The notes: generated by a model from the letters alone, not told the origin. DNA of 64,000 bases from Dasyornis broadbenti (GCA_013397935.1 VZRN01006386.1:2389655-2453654), one strand, 5' to 3'. Positions 36,931 through 50,100 are shown, counted from the stretch's first letter. Numbers and translations: made by a program.

Positions 36931-39563
36931 CCTACATGTTGAGTTGGTTTGCAGTACAGGAAAATTTTTCGCAGTTGTAGGATGGTTCTCCCTCTGTGAA
37001 ACACAGATCAGCAGCTATAAAGGGCCCTGGTTCAGAGAAGTGCAGGTGCTTCCCTTGGTTCAGTGGGCTGGGAAGGCTCCGGGAACAGAGCCGGAGCACA
37101 TTACTTCTCAGGAGAGGTCCCCCTAAGCTCATTCCTCATGGGTGTTTGGTGCTTGCAGTGTATTTATTTAAGCAGTGTCTCCTTGACATTAGTGCCCAAA
37201 GGGTCAGAGACTGGAGTGCTGCTCAGGGCTCAAATATGTTAATGTCTCAGTACCATAGTTGAGGGGTATCAGCTTCGTTACTGGACATTTTTTATTTAAT
37301 AAATTGTTTTTAGTTTCTAGAGGTTTTAACTGCAAAACAATTCCTGCTTAGTCTGCATTCTCTGTCCCTTATGATGAGGTTAATCAAAAGTTCCTTCAAT
37401 GGAGTTGCACCTTCTGCATGCAAAGTCAGGCTCCTGGACCCTACCAATCATTAATGCATGTCCTGCCCTGAGCCACGTCATTTTGGGAAAGCCTGTGGTT
37501 AACTCTGTGAGCAAATGCCTGCCTGTTTCACCCTGCTCCCCATTATGCAAGACAACCTCAAATCAAGGAGTATTTCTCAAGTCCATGCAATTGCAGGCAA
37601 ATTCTCTGCTAAGTAATTTTAAAATTATGTGTTTTATCTGCATAAGTATATTTATGTGTATATATAAACATGGGGATGCATAAAATATATATAGAAAGAG
37701 AGAGATCTGTAATATCCACCACCAAGTATCTTTCATGAATGTGTGGCAAGGGGTGCAATCAGCTGCAGTGTGCTGAGGCACGAGCCCTTAGCAACTTTGC
37801 TTATTTCATTGATTAGGAAAAACTAAAAGATCTTTTCTTTCTTTAAAAAGAGAAAGAACTGCGATAAGAAAAGGATAAGGAGGTAGTAAAGCCCCACTAG
37901 TCTTTTTTTTTTTTTTCCCCTCCCCTCCCTAGACTTCAGCAGAGCCAGGAAAGAATGCTGGAAGTCATCAGAGGCATGGCTGGGATACAGAGTGTTAATT
38001 CTTCCATATCTAAGCCTCTTTGTCGAAATTCCCTTTGTCTCTTGCCCCAGGTCATTAAACACTAATCCCATCACTCTTCCTAATCCGCTGCAGTGGAGCC
38101 AGAGTTCAGTTTCCGAAACTGTCTTTGTTGCTTTCCTAATAGACAGCTCGCTCTGGATTTTGGTTGGTTCGGTCACATTTAGGGCTTTCCAGCACAGTTC
38201 TTTAATGAAGTGCCATTAATGAAACTTTTCCTCCTTCATGCAGTGTGCACGGGCATCAATTGGTTTAGTGTTAAGTAGGGTAAGGTGCCTAGTCATCTCA
38301 GCAGCCTTTGCAAAATATGACTGTCAAAGGCAAAACCTAGGAAACAAGACCATTGAAGAATATAGCCAGTGAAGTACTCATTTAATTACTAAGGATTTAC
38401 AAAAGAAAATCTGTTCTTTGTGGCTTACAAAAGACAACAAGCTCAGAAGAGATAGTAAAGGGTTTGGAACCTATTCTCTTTTCTCCCTCCCCCTCTTCCC
38501 AACAAATCCTGGAAGAGGAAATGTGGCTGAGCAAAGGCATCAAAGCCTATTGTAAACTCTTTCCAACCTGCTGCAGGAACACTAACTTTCTAAGTGGGAG
38601 GTGTTCCACTTGCTGCTAAAATAAACTTTGAGACCTCTCCTGCCAGGAGATGTGGCCACATTATCCAAATCAATTCTTCTGAGGCAGAAAACCGCGCGTT
38701 AGTCCATTCCTCTGTGCTGACAATGAAAGCTGCTTCATAACAAAAGTGTTTCTGATAATGGGAGATGGTTTGTAGAGTTGTCTTTGGCTGCCTGGGTTTC
38801 AGCTGGTGTGGCGGATGTTTTGAAGGGAGTACTTCCTAGGCAGAGAATAAACGGCTGAGCTTTGCATCCTCGTTACGGCAGTGATGCTGAAAACCCTCCG
38901 AATTCAGTTTGCTTGCCACAGGCATAAGAAGGGAAGCAAAATTCTGGAAACTCCTGAGAAAAGCTGTTTGTGTCTGCAGAATGCCCACCTCTAGTTTTAA
39001 ACTGTTGCCAAAATGATAGATTCTGTACATAGGTTTAAGTATAACCAGTATGTCTTTGGGAAGCTTTCTTCTACAGCCAGGTACAGGAGAACCTGAATTA
39101 ATTGCAGAGTCTTTCCACTAAGTTATGAGATCTGGATTTGGAACAGTTTCCATGTTCTCAGTGGGATGGAAAGTTAAAAAAAAATAAAGACTGAAAGAGT
39201 AAGAAAACTATTGAATCTGCTGGCTGTATATATTCTGTTTGGTAGGTGTTGACATTTTTTCCTGTGATATGAACTATCTAATTACCAGCAAACTTGTGAT
39301 ATGAAATAAACCACATCTTATTGTACAGCACGCTTTCCATACATTCTGTTTTACAATGTTCATGTGACGTATAAATGAGATCCAGGTTTGATTATTAAAT
39401 AATTTAATTGCTCTGGCAAAGCTGATATTATAGTGCCCTGGAACAGAGTGCTCCAAGGGAGGGTATTCCTTTAAAGGCTTCTTTAACAACTGGCAGATCT
39501 GTATTTGGTTTGTCTAAACCCTAGTTTTTTGTTTTTCTTTCTTGTTTTTACGTGTATGTCTAC

Positions 39564-39593
39564 ATATATCTATATCTATATATATATAGATAT
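39564..39593. repeat. TA-rich foldback microsatellite
   Basis: TATATCTATATCTATATATA followed by TATAGATATC is partly self-complementary, so a small hairpin or cruciform could form. It is a simple repeat with no neighbouring feature. Confidence 0.8.
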
Positions 39594-40131
39594 CAGTTGT
39601 TTTGGGAGATGTTTGCTTTTTTGCTTATGTTCTTGTATGCTTGGATTTTATTCTGTTTTATTGCCAAAATATTCTGGCAGGTGACACCCTAACTTGATCT
39701 TCAAACGTTTTGGTGCAATTATATCGCCTCTGGTTGTAAGCCAGCTTGATAACTGGCTTTACTAAAAAAAATCTCTCAAAACCCCTGGGAAAATAAATCA
39801 GATCAATTTACAAAGTGAATAAATCACAGCAAAATTATTCATTTGCAAATGAAACCACAGCATTCTCTGTAGTTAAAAAAAAAAAACTGCATTTTGCCAC
39901 TTCATCACGATTTCTTCCCCCACCCTCAAATTCCAATGTGCATCTACTGTTGGCAATAAAAGTTACACTTGCATGTTGTTAAAATTCATTCATATGCTTC
40001 AGCAATTCTACTTTCCCTGTAACTGGCTTGCCAAGTCTCTTACTTCAGGGAATTGGAACAGCTTTTACATGTGATGAGGAAAAAATTCCTGTACAAGTCT
40101 CTTTAAAAAAAAAAAAAAAAAAAACACCACA

Positions 40132-40172
40132 NNNNNNNNNNNNNNNNNNNNNNNNNNNNNNNNNNNNNNNNN
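40132..40172. other. Assembly gap of 41 N within a poly-A tract
   Basis: The gap is preceded by 20 A (40105-40124) plus CACCACA, and followed by nine A. Homopolymer on both sides suggests that sequencing or assembly failed in an A-rich simple repeat, and the true length is unknown. Frames reading through the N are meaningless. Confidence 0.99.
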
Positions 40173-43100
40173 AAAAAAAAATCCAGAACGTATCCTGGTG
40201 CTGTTTATAACCAACGCTGGAGCAGCACACCCCACAGCAGCATCACCAGCTGAGTGCCAGCTGTCTGCTATTCTCTGACCTTTTAAACTTAGTCCTCACT
40301 CAAGTTGATCTGCTAATGGTGAATTAGCTCCCCATGGCTACATCCTGGCAGAGCTTTTCATTTTATCCTTCCCTTGCCTTCCATTTCCCAACTACTGACT
40401 TTTTTCCCCCACTCATCTTCTATCTCTTCTTTCACCAACTCCAGCTCAGACATAAGAGGAGCTTTGGGTGCATCCATACAACTTCTGGGGAATATCTTCT
40501 GCAGGGCATGGGCCCCAATGACCTGATAATCTTAAAAAAAGCCTGTTGGGGATGGACATCAAAGCACGGAGTACTGGTTAATGGTCAGCTCTCCTTAAAC
40601 CAGCTGTGATGCTAAGGATAATAAACACGAGCCTGACTAGTGATGGATGTCTAGGTTGAGGCTGGATGCCATTCATCGGCACAGGCTGGTAGGAAACATC
40701 CCTGGCTCATGTGGCTGCCGCTTCAGGACCAGTTCCATGCCCACTCGCATGAGTGGCAGAATCCCCTTGGATTCTGCCCAACTGAGCCAGGCAGTGAGCT
40801 CTGGGGGTTAAAGAATGGATCTCATTATTGATTAATATCACTCTGTTGATACAGCCATGAATGAAACATCTGTTCGTTTCCTTGGCTGGGATTGATTTTC
40901 CCTCCCTGCCATCTAAAGGAGCCCATGCAGGGCTCCATGCACGTGGAATTTTCTCATGAAGCCCTTGACGTAGTCTCAACAAAAGGACATGAAGAATTTC
41001 CTTTCCTTTGCTAGCGGTGGCATTCAGACAGAAAGTGAACCCCTGGAAAATGTGAAAGCTTTTGTAAAAACATGAGAAAAGCATTTAAAGCCTTTTCAAA
41101 GAAAGAAAACATCAATGTAAAGCCTCCCATAGTTGTCTGCCCGTGCGGTCTCTCTTGATTTGAAGAGACTTTAACCTTGTGGGGGAGGGAGGCAGAACTG
41201 AGGTTTTTGTTGGGTTTTATTGTTCTGCTGGTTTGTTTTGAGTTCTGTGATATCTTCTTTTTCACCAACACATGCATGAATTGTGATTGTACTTAAGCAT
41301 TTATTTAGCCCTTCAGAAGAATCACTATTCAAGCATAAAAATACTAGTGTGTGTTGCTTTGGCCAATAAATTTCTTTGATGCATGGCAGGGGTTTACACT
41401 TCGATACTCTGTAGTGATTTTCACTGAAAGACTTCCGTGATGAGTTACCAACCCAGTATCTTCTGGATGGACTGCACAGCTGTGTAGATCAGTCCCTCTT
41501 TCCTGCTCCATCCCCAGCTTCCCAGGCAGTGCTACCCATGGTCAAAATCAAAGCATCTCATAAAGGAGCCACAAAGCCGACGGTGTCCAAAGAGAGCGTC
41601 AGGCAGAGGAAAGGGAGATGGGAATCAGCGTGGTGAAGGAGGAGAGCTGGGAGAGACTTCTCTCTCCAGAAGCAGGGAAACTGTGGAGAGAAGTGGGAAG
41701 GTACAGAAGTGCATAGAAAGGTTTTGCAGCTTTCCACCAGTCGTGTGCTTATGCCTAGATACCCTGCCTCTCTGATGGCTCTGTCTCGTCTCACTAACAC
41801 TTCCAAAGGCTTGGAAAAGGAATGCCCTCTAAAAAAGGGAGTTAATAAAAGAAAACTGGCTCTTCAATTGACATCTCCTTCCTAAGCAGCAGTACTAGAG
41901 CTGTGGCAGTTCCTATGTTGTTTGCTTGGGGGGCTGAACAGAAAAGGCACTAGAAAGGTAGTTTTATGGTAAAAAAGAGAGAAAGCTGTTCAAATCCAAA
42001 TATGCTGGAGCAGTCAAAATACATTCAGGGACTCCTATTTCATCCTCTCGTTCTATCGTCTCCCAGAGTAAATATCTTGGTCTGAGTTTTCATGAGAAAA
42101 ATAAAAGCAAACGTTTTCGGTCCTTGTTTAGGAGAGAGGAGAAGCAGAGATTCTCAATAAATTTATCAAGGGGATGTGCCAGCTTTATCACAGTCTTCTT
42201 CCTCTTTTCTTGTCATCTTTCCTTTGTACCAAAATCCTCTGCCTCCAAGCAAAACCAGCAAATATGCTCCAGTGCCCATCCAGCAGCACTAGGCAGCAGG
42301 AGTGAGGAGTTTCTGTTTGTTGGAAGGTCCCAGAGGGTTCTGCCCAGGTCTAGCTTGGAGAAGTGAGTACTGGTGGCTTTGCCCAGGATGGTTCAAGTGA
42401 GATGGGGAGGGAAGGACACATAGTCTTCTGAGCACTCTTCTATTGGTGTCGGAATCCAGCAGTTCAAGGAGCTGGGTTTCCTGGTATCCTGGCTGTCCTC
42501 CCAAGCACATAGTTTTTCCTATAGAAACTCCCACTTGTGAACAAACTTCCCCCTGCAAAAATGTTTGTGGAGGTATGTAGGTGAAATTCATTGGCCTCCA
42601 TTTCAGAAGTCATATTCCATGACCTAATGCCCCTGGATATCTGTTAAAATTCCAGATTTAAAACTGTCCTTGTGAAAAGAAGTGCCGAAGTCTAAAATTA
42701 TCCTGTGAGAAAGGCTCATATAAAGATTTCTCTTTCAGCGGGGCTTGCACATCAGGTTTCTGCTGCTCAAAGGATTCGCGGTGCAGTATGTCAGCTTTGA
42801 CGATGGAAATATTACCCTCTTGCCTGGGTTTTATTTTACGTTTGTTTTCCCTTCTGCCTCCAGTAGTCTCCAGCACAACTCCTGAAAAAGGCTAATTACC
42901 CATCCATACCCTGCCGGAGAAACAGCAGCGATGCTGCAGCCCTGCTGCCGGTGGGGCAGGGGTAAGGGCTGGCTGCGCCCGGCAGAGAGGAGCTTTCCAA
43001 GAGAAACACTCAGACAACACAGCTCTTGAGTGCCTCAGCCATAAATCTTCTCTGGGCATCCTGCCTGCTTTATGGACTCTGCCATTTTCTCGCAGACAAT

Positions 43101-43610
43101 TCAGAGCCTGCCCTATCGCCTCTTGCAGAGGCAGAAAGAGCACAGCTTGCTCTGGAGAGAAGAAGATTTAAGTTTTCTATAATACTGGGATGAAATTACC
43201 AGAAAAGTTGATAGTGTATGATTCTTCTAAGCTAGCAGGAGAGTGGTGACAGTCTTTTGCTCTCTGCAAGGTTAGCTGAAAGGAGAGGGCAATGAGATTT
43301 TGGTTCATATCTGTTAAGGGAAGGAATAGAAATAATCAGCTTAATTTGCAGTAAAGGAGATTTAGATGAGATATTACGGAACTTCCTCATACTGAAACCA
43401 GTTAAGCACTGGAGCAGAATATTCAGTAACTACGTGGAATCACCGCTGTAGGAGACACATCTGTAAAGACTGGGTTTAAGGAAACATAATCCTGTCTCCA
43501 GCAGATGGTGTGGATGATTCCTCAGGGACAGCACTCATCTCAATTTCATATGGTTCACTACAGAGAGCTTTCCCACTATAAAGAGGCTAATATCTGATTC
43601 CTAGGTTCAA

Positions 43611-43815
43611 AAAAGAACATAAGAAAAGCCATACGGGCTCAAAACTAAAAATCTAACCCAGTGTCTCATCTGCTTTGGGGACCCACAACATCTGGAAGGA
43701 ATGTAAGAGCAAGAGCATCACACAGGGATACTTCCCCTAAATTATCTCCCACTTGGTAAATTTTGGAATTCAGGGATGTGACTTCTCTAGCCAGAGGCGT
43801 TGTCTTTGTAAGATC
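43611..43815 (-). mobile_element. Ancient reptile-type CR1 3' fragment
   Basis: The stretch beginning AGAACATAAGAAAAGCCATA and continuing through CTAACCCAGTGTCTCATCTG matches, as I remember it, the antisense 3' end of CR1 subfamilies abundant in turtles and crocodilians, whose sense strand ends in a TTCTTATGTTC-type tail. Downstream words such as GATACTTCCCC and GGAATTCAGGGA also fit that family order. No open frame survives, so it is a deep fossil that predates modern birds. Its right end is uncertain, and a GA-rich tract follows about 60 bases later. The family assignment is from memory; a repeat-library alignment would settle the subfamily. Confidence 0.7.
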
Positions 43816-43875
43816 AATCTAAAATAGTTCACCTGTTTGGTTTTTCTCACAGACTTTCACATTAGTTTTTTGACT

Positions 43876-44033
43876 CAGGAAAAAGGAAGTGATCGTGAGA
43901 AGGTGGAAGGGGAAAGAGTATAACAGGAGGAAAAAAGAGAAACTGGGCAAAGGGTGAAAGAGGGGAGCAGAAGGAAAGAGAAAGGAAAAAAGTGAGAGGT
44001 GAAAGCAAGGAAAGAGTATGAAGTGGAAAGGAT
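43876..44033 (+). repeat. Long GA-rich polypurine tract
   Basis: The plus strand is dominated by A and G. I count only 7 pyrimidines in 43921-43980. The minus strand therefore shows two overlapping spurious Ser/Phe/Leu/Pro-rich open frames. Tracts like this can form triplexes or stall polymerases and are often length-variable. It begins about 60 bases after the fossil CR1 at 43611-43815. Confidence 0.85.
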
Positions 44034-46792
44034 GTAAATACCTTGTCACTAAGGAAAGCAGGGAAACAGACAGGAGTGTTAGCTGTGACATCAGTGACAA
44101 AGTCAAATTTGATGACTGCGATGCTGCTGCTCTCCACAGCTCAGATGCCATGTTTGAGAGCTGAATCAAACCAGGCCCGTGCATCATTCGTGCATTTATC
44201 AGCCACAGAGTGAAACATCTGGACAGCAAAGCCCCTCCTTTTATTGCCAACCCTCTGCTTCACCTGAGGATCCAGGCCTTCCCTGAGGCTGGAGGGGCCA
44301 AGAGTGGGCTGCTCTACTGGAGGTGCTGGGGAAAGGCTGGATCTGATCCCAAAAGGTCTCCAGTGTGGCTGGAAATGGCACCTGGAGAATCCAGCAGTGG
44401 GGAAGTGGTGAAGGCCTATCACATCCAGACTTGCGTTGAAAAACTGATGTATTGGCGCCTTGTGAACTTCTCTTGTTCATGGCTGGTTTAGCTGAGAAGG
44501 AGCTGATGCCTTGGGAGAAGGGGCATCCAAAATGAAGTAGCTGTCAGAAGTTTCTTTGGTTTGTAGCATTTTTGGTCTGAAAGGTTGATTTATTAAGTGT
44601 GGTTGCAGGAGGGGAGTGTCAGGAGACAATATTAATGGGTCTTGGTTGCTACTTAGTTTTTCACAAAAGATGTCTGGCATTCCTGGGTTTACCCTGTCCT
44701 GACAGGAACATATTTGAAACAACAACAACAAAAAAAAATATCTGTTTTTTCTTTACCCTCCTGTTCTCCCCCACTTCTGGCTGTCTCCAGTACCCCTGAA
44801 CTCTGTCGTTGACTTTGCACATGTTCTTGTTGGGAGGTTTATGGATGGTTAATTATCTGAATTAAGTTACTGCCTCTGACCGTAATTCTGGAGACTCCTG
44901 TTCCATGGCCAAGCATAGCCAGTGTTACACTGAAGCTTGCAGCTTTACAATGTTAGTTGAACTCCGTTGTTGTCATCTTTGCTGCGTGTCTGGATTTGTC
45001 TTCTTAAGCCTGAGAGTGGGAGAGGCTTTCAGATTTCCTTCAGTCATCATGAGGCAGCACTACTCATGTTCAACCTGGTGACTACCAATGGCAGTCTGCA
45101 CTGAAAGAAAATCTATAACTAAGCTTTCAATTTGGTTAAAATATCTTTCTTAAAAAAAAAAAAAAAAAAAAAAAAGAAAAGAAAGAAAAAGGGATCCCTC
45201 TGTGCCAAGAGAGGATGGGGAAGCTAAGAGAGTCACACACCAGTAGTATATATAACATCCAGAAATTATATTAATTGAGTGCTTCCACTACCCCATCTTT
45301 TTCTGATTTTGTGAGTATCACATGTAGAACAGCATCATGTGGTTGCTAATTATGACAACCAAAGTGCAATTTTGTAATAAGGGTAGCAGATGTTTGCAGC
45401 GCTAAATATTCAGATCAAAACCAGCTATTTTTGCCCAGTACACATCCAGTTCTGATCACATGGGTTGTGTGAATTATTTTTTAAATTTGTTATTCTCTGT
45501 AAATTCCCTCTAGCTCACCTTTTAAGCTCTATATTTGTGATGTGATCTGTAAGATCAGGTTACAGAAAATTACAATATTCCATTTGCTCATAATTAGGCT
45601 CTCATTTTCTCTCCATCAGGCAAAGAGAAATTTTGTCACTAATTGCGGTAGGACAGGACCAGCCCCCTCTGTTTGGCTTTCGTAAGGATTTTAAAGGCCA
45701 TGTGAAAATAAGAAAAGTTTGTGTTGACCAAAATGTCTGTGATGAACTAAAAGACAGTCATTTGCACTCGTGTGAGAAGAGCTCTGTTAAGAGTCATCAA
45801 TCCCACTTGTGACAGCGTATTGACACTTGCTGGTCTTTAGGATTCATTTCTTAAAATGCTAATGCAGACAAGTTCCTGTCTGTTGTGGGAAAATATGGGG
45901 GAACTTTGTTAGATGAGACACTCAAGTGCAAATAAATGTTTCCTGTAAGACAGCATTTGGCTCGAATCTTTTCTCTCTTTTTTTTTTTATCTCCTAAATT
46001 GTTTCCCCATGTCCTTAGTGATACCCTTAGGAAAAAAAATTAAAAATTAACATAATCAAAAATAAAAGTCAACTGTGCATATGCCAGAGATAATTGGAGA
46101 TTTATAATATGCCCTATATAACTTGTGAGCACTGAAATAATATACGTGAGTGATGGGCTGAAACTTCATGGCATGAAGGATGCCTTTCTGGATAATTTAC
46201 ATCTTGGGGGGTAGTATCTTAAAATCAGAGGTCCTGTCTTCACTCCGTGCACATTAAAAACCACATGGTGCTTTTCATAAGAGCCTGGGTTTGCCCCAGC
46301 TAAAATTTTTCCCCTGCTCTTTAGTCTTGCAGCCTGTGCTGTGCTGAGACCATCTGGTCACCATTCTGCAGCCCTGGCCATGGCTGTGTTTAATGGTGAA
46401 ATGATTTCTGTCTGTGTACAGTTGGTAGAGTGTTTTGCATACTGCATATGCTCAAGGTATTACATATGAAAGGCATTATGTAAGATTACAGGGGAAGAAA
46501 AATACTCTCTTAAAAATTGTCAGTAATTGGCCAGAATGCTCTTGTGACACCATTTGATGATGGAGGGCCTTAACCACTGCTCTGAAATGGTCCGGTTTTT
46601 AACTTGTATTTTAAATTTATCCACTGCGAAATTCTCTGGTTTTTGTTGTCATTATTATTGGCATCTCAGATGGCCCTCCCAAAGGCCAGACCTGGGTGTC
46701 TGGTCATCTAAAGACAACTAAAAACAGTCAAAAGAGAGGAGTCTTGGGACATGCCCAGGCTTTCACACCCCACACGAGCATCACTTAGTGTG
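44034..46792. other. Non-coding unique DNA
   Basis: Frames on both strands at 44141-44731 overlap each other and look random. A 24-base poly-A (45152-45175) leads into GAAAAGAAAGAAAAAGGG, with no element body before it. The possible MIR tail at 46428 is listed separately. Confidence 0.6.
46428..46488 (+). mobile_element. Possible MIR-type 3' tail with small hairpin
   Basis: AGTGTTTTGCATACTGC followed by ATATGAAAGGCATTATGTAA again resembles the MIR-type 3' tail. The piece also contains a perfect 7-base inverted repeat (TTACATA at 46460-46466 and TATGTAA at 46477-46483) around a 10-base loop. Neither reading is strong on its own. Confidence 0.28.
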
Positions 46793-46876
46793 CAGCCCAC
46801 ATTTCCCCAGTCCCAGCCCACATTTCCCCAGTCCCAGCCCACATTTCCCCAATCCCAGCCCACACTTCCCCACTCC
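46793..46876 (+). repeat. 21-bp minisatellite, four copies
   Basis: Units start at 46793, 46814, 46835 and 46856, with consensus CAGCCCACATTTCCCCAGTC plus a final C. The first two units are identical, the third has one change and the fourth has two. A degenerate fifth unit begins at 46877. The period is a multiple of three, so the minus strand reads as a seven-residue repeat within an open frame, which is a by-product and not evidence for a protein. The high identity makes it a likely variable-number locus. Confidence 0.95.
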
Positions 46877-47060
46877 CAGCCCCATGCTCCAGCTTGACAC
46901 AGGTGCCCACAGGTCAAGCTCACATCAGTACCGTGGAACTCAATGCAGCTGACGAGATGGGTTTCAACAAAACCAATTTGTCTGTGATGTTGGGGTATCC
47001 ATTCCACTCCTGGTCCTTTCGTGTTGTAAACCCTAAAGCTTGGTTTGGCAGCTTAACATG

Positions 47061-47144
47061 AGCATTAGGTGAAGCTGGAGGTGACATAAACTTTCAGGGA
47101 TTTCCTCATTAGCCTTAGGCAAGGCTGGAGGTGGCCCAAGGTTT
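47061..47144 (+). repeat. Imperfect direct repeat, period 50
   Basis: The 34-base words at 47061-47094 and 47111-47144 share AG.ATTAGG..A.GCTGGAGG-type sequence, with 25 of 34 positions identical by my count. The repeat lies about 180 bases from the 21-bp minisatellite. It may mark one slippage-prone stretch. Confidence 0.6.
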
Positions 47145-50100
47145 TGGAGACATCTGTGCCATGCTGGTGGTTATACAGACCCACGGAGACTTGTGGGAGT
47201 GGGCACTGGAGGTCCAGCCAGGGCATCACCCACGGCTCAGGCTGGAGTTACTCAGCCTGACCTTGCCATGGTTTTTGGCACCTGCCGGTGGCTCTCCATG
47301 CCACATAAATGCTGTTCCAAACAGGACATACCTGTGGTCACCCTTTACAAGATCTCGTGTATCAAGGCTCGTGTTACTGAGGGTGTTTGTTCCTCAGGGT
47401 GTTTCTTGTGCTGTTAGAGTGTTTCCCAGTCACCTGGGCACCCACACAACTGGGCTCCAGACACAACTGCAGCCACGTAATGTGAGTGAGGGGCTGGGCA
47501 GTTCAGCCAAAATGCTGGCAAAACTCATAATTGTGTTGGTGTCCATTACAATATTCCATTGTATTTGGCCTGAGAAAGCCGGGCTGCAGCAGTGGGACAT
47601 GGAGCTCTGGGATGCCGGGGAGGATTGCTGGGCTTTTTTAGGCTCTGCTAAAGGGATGCATGCTAGCAATGTTCCTGAAGGTGAGTGCGTGCCCAGGTTA
47701 TGGTCTGGGGCCCCATTTAGTCAGATCCTGATTTAACCTGATTCCTAATTTTTGAGGCAAGGTTGTTTCAGTGGTGCCTCCCTCCCCTCACACACGCACC
47801 TTTGGGCTGAAACAAGGATTGTTCCGTCAGCTTTGCAGGGTTCCAGAGTCACGCATCATTTCAATCTAAAAATAAATCCCAAACGTGGTATACTGTTCTT
47901 GAAGACAAGCTGAACTCTGCTTTCCATGCAGAAATGATGTTGCATTATATCTTCATCTTGGGCACGAAGCCAGCACTAACTGCTCACCAATATAATTATG
48001 AGCAAAAATACTGTGGGTCTGGGCTGCGCAGGGCTCTGGATCTGCTGGACAAATTCTACCACCCAAAATCATCTTTCTGTGCATGTGAAAATCTTAGGAA
48101 TACACACATTTAAGCAAGCTTACTCAGAATCAGGATTTTAATATAACTACAGTCACTTTTAAATCTTTTTTTTTGACTACTGAAAGGGGTAAAAAGTGCT
48201 TTAAATTTATTAAAACCGCAAGGTGACTATGGGCTGTAAAGGAGGTCTTTCAACAGCTTCTACTTAAAGACCAAGGAGCCATGCTGGACCTGATCTTCCT
48301 AAGTCCTTGCAGACATCAGTGAGTAATTCTGCCTTAAAAAAAAAAAAGAAAAAAGAAAAAAAAATTAAAGAATGGCACAATTTCACCCGGAATCATTTGT
48401 TCTGTTGGTGAAAGTCACAGAGAAAAGTCCTAAAATTATACAATTACAATAATAAATCAATTCAGCATGTCATTTCTGCTTTTCTACATTAATAAATTAA
48501 CCATGTAACATTGTTCAAAATTATGTCAGTTACGCATATAATAATCTTTTAAATTAATGAAGTGATGAAGCAGTTTGATGACACCCATGATTTACAGGGC
48601 TGCTTTTAGCTAATGTTAAAAGCCTTTCATTTAATAAATTGTCCCCTTGAGAAATTACCAAAAATTAATATTTTCTATGCTAAATGTTCCAAGGTTTACA
48701 CTTTTTCACTATATTAGCAAATGGCAAGGGAGAAGCATTTTTCAAAATATATCTTCTTTTACATATATTTAATTGAAATTAATTCGTATATTACTTTAAA
48801 AGGAAATGATCACAGAGAAAGGTGTGGGATCATTTATGAGAGTTTCTTATGGCAATAAAACAGCATTTAAACAATGGAATTAATCATATCCTTAAAATTT
48901 TTTATGATAGATTAGGAATCATTCCAAGCTTTTTGATTAAATAGAAGGACATTCCATACAGACTGGACCAAAAAAAAAAAAAAAGTCCTGCTATTTCACT
49001 GCAGTTAATATTTCCCTGGTTTCATCATGTCGGGTTACGTGCACGCTGAACATTTACTGAGCTAAAAGCAAAAGTCCAAGTGAGGCTCACAAGATATATT
49101 TTGCTTTGCTCTTCCTTGTGCTCGGCACCCTGACGTAATGTATGCACGAGGTTATGAATGCTTAATATTTCCCATTTTATGCACATCTTATCAGGAGCGA
49201 GCTTTAAAGCCACTTTCTCCGAGGGTTGGTCGGGATTCAAGGAACATCACATGAAACGGTGCAGTGTGTCCTATAAAAGAGGTTAAAATGGAGGTTATAA
49301 TTATGAAAGCTCAATAGATTTGAAAGCCAACACAGTGCCCCCTCACATGTGATACTATCTCCAGAAAGGGAAAGAGATATATAGGACTATAAAGGGAAGC
49401 CCGTAATTGATGCTCTCTGTACTTATTAGGATTTGTTTTAGTAACATCAGGGACTCGTTTTTGTACTACCTCTGAATAAATAATGTGCACAGTAGGTTGG
49501 GTCAATTCCTTTTCACTTTGAAATATTTTCAGTGGTTGCACTAAGACCAAGAATAATTCCTTGGCTCTTTGTGAGGCAGCTGGATGTATTATGAAAAATA
49601 GGTGCGTTAACTGATTTATTGGGGGTGGGGGAGCGGTCTATAATGGGGGCCAGCGTGAAAAAGAAGGGACTCTTGGCCTTAGGGGTGAAGGGAGAGCGTT
49701 TTCCATCTCAATCAGGAGCATTTCTCAAAAAAATAAACAGGATCTCAGAAAAAGACCTTGTTCCAGTGTTTGTATTTGAACGCTCCACGGGTGAAGTCTG
49801 CCACATAGCAGAGGCTCCGATGGGACACCCGCATATAATTACCCATGGACAGAGCTTTGCCTCCTGTAAGTAAACCACCATAATGAGCACAGCTCCTCAA
49901 ATACATATTTGTTTTAAAAAATAAGTGAAACAGAACCATCCCAAAAAAGCCTGAAAATTGATTCCAGTGCAGGCTTTGTTTGGCTCTTGCTTCTGGCACT
50001 GATTCCGGAGTTTAATATCTCCGGCAAGTTGCTGCCTTGTCCCGGGTGCCAAGTTCCAGATCCCTCAAACTGCTCTGACCCCATCGGTAGGAGAGACGTG

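Larger units (their letters stand above)
36437..43610. other. Non-coding unique DNA
   Basis: It contains the A-rich tract at 36862-36930, 14 T at 37903-37916, the TA foldback at 39564-39593 and the N gap. Otherwise it is unique, with only short chance frames. Confidence 0.65.

Noticed and set aside
43819..44250. Minus-strand Ser/Phe/Leu/Pro-rich frame resembling a hydrophobic protein
   Set aside because: It is the complement of the GA-rich polypurine tract.
45152..45200. Long poly-A followed by A-rich sequence as the tail of a processed pseudogene
   Set aside because: No gene-like body lies upstream, so a simple homopolymer is the better explanation.
46708..47007. Minus-strand frame with a seven-residue Trp/Gly-rich repeat
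   Set aside because: It is the translation of the 21-bp minisatellite, whose period happens to be a multiple of three.
47131..47736. 201-codon plus-strand open frame
   Set aside because: No domain or family resemblance, it begins inside a 50-bp-period repeat, and competing frames exist on both strands.
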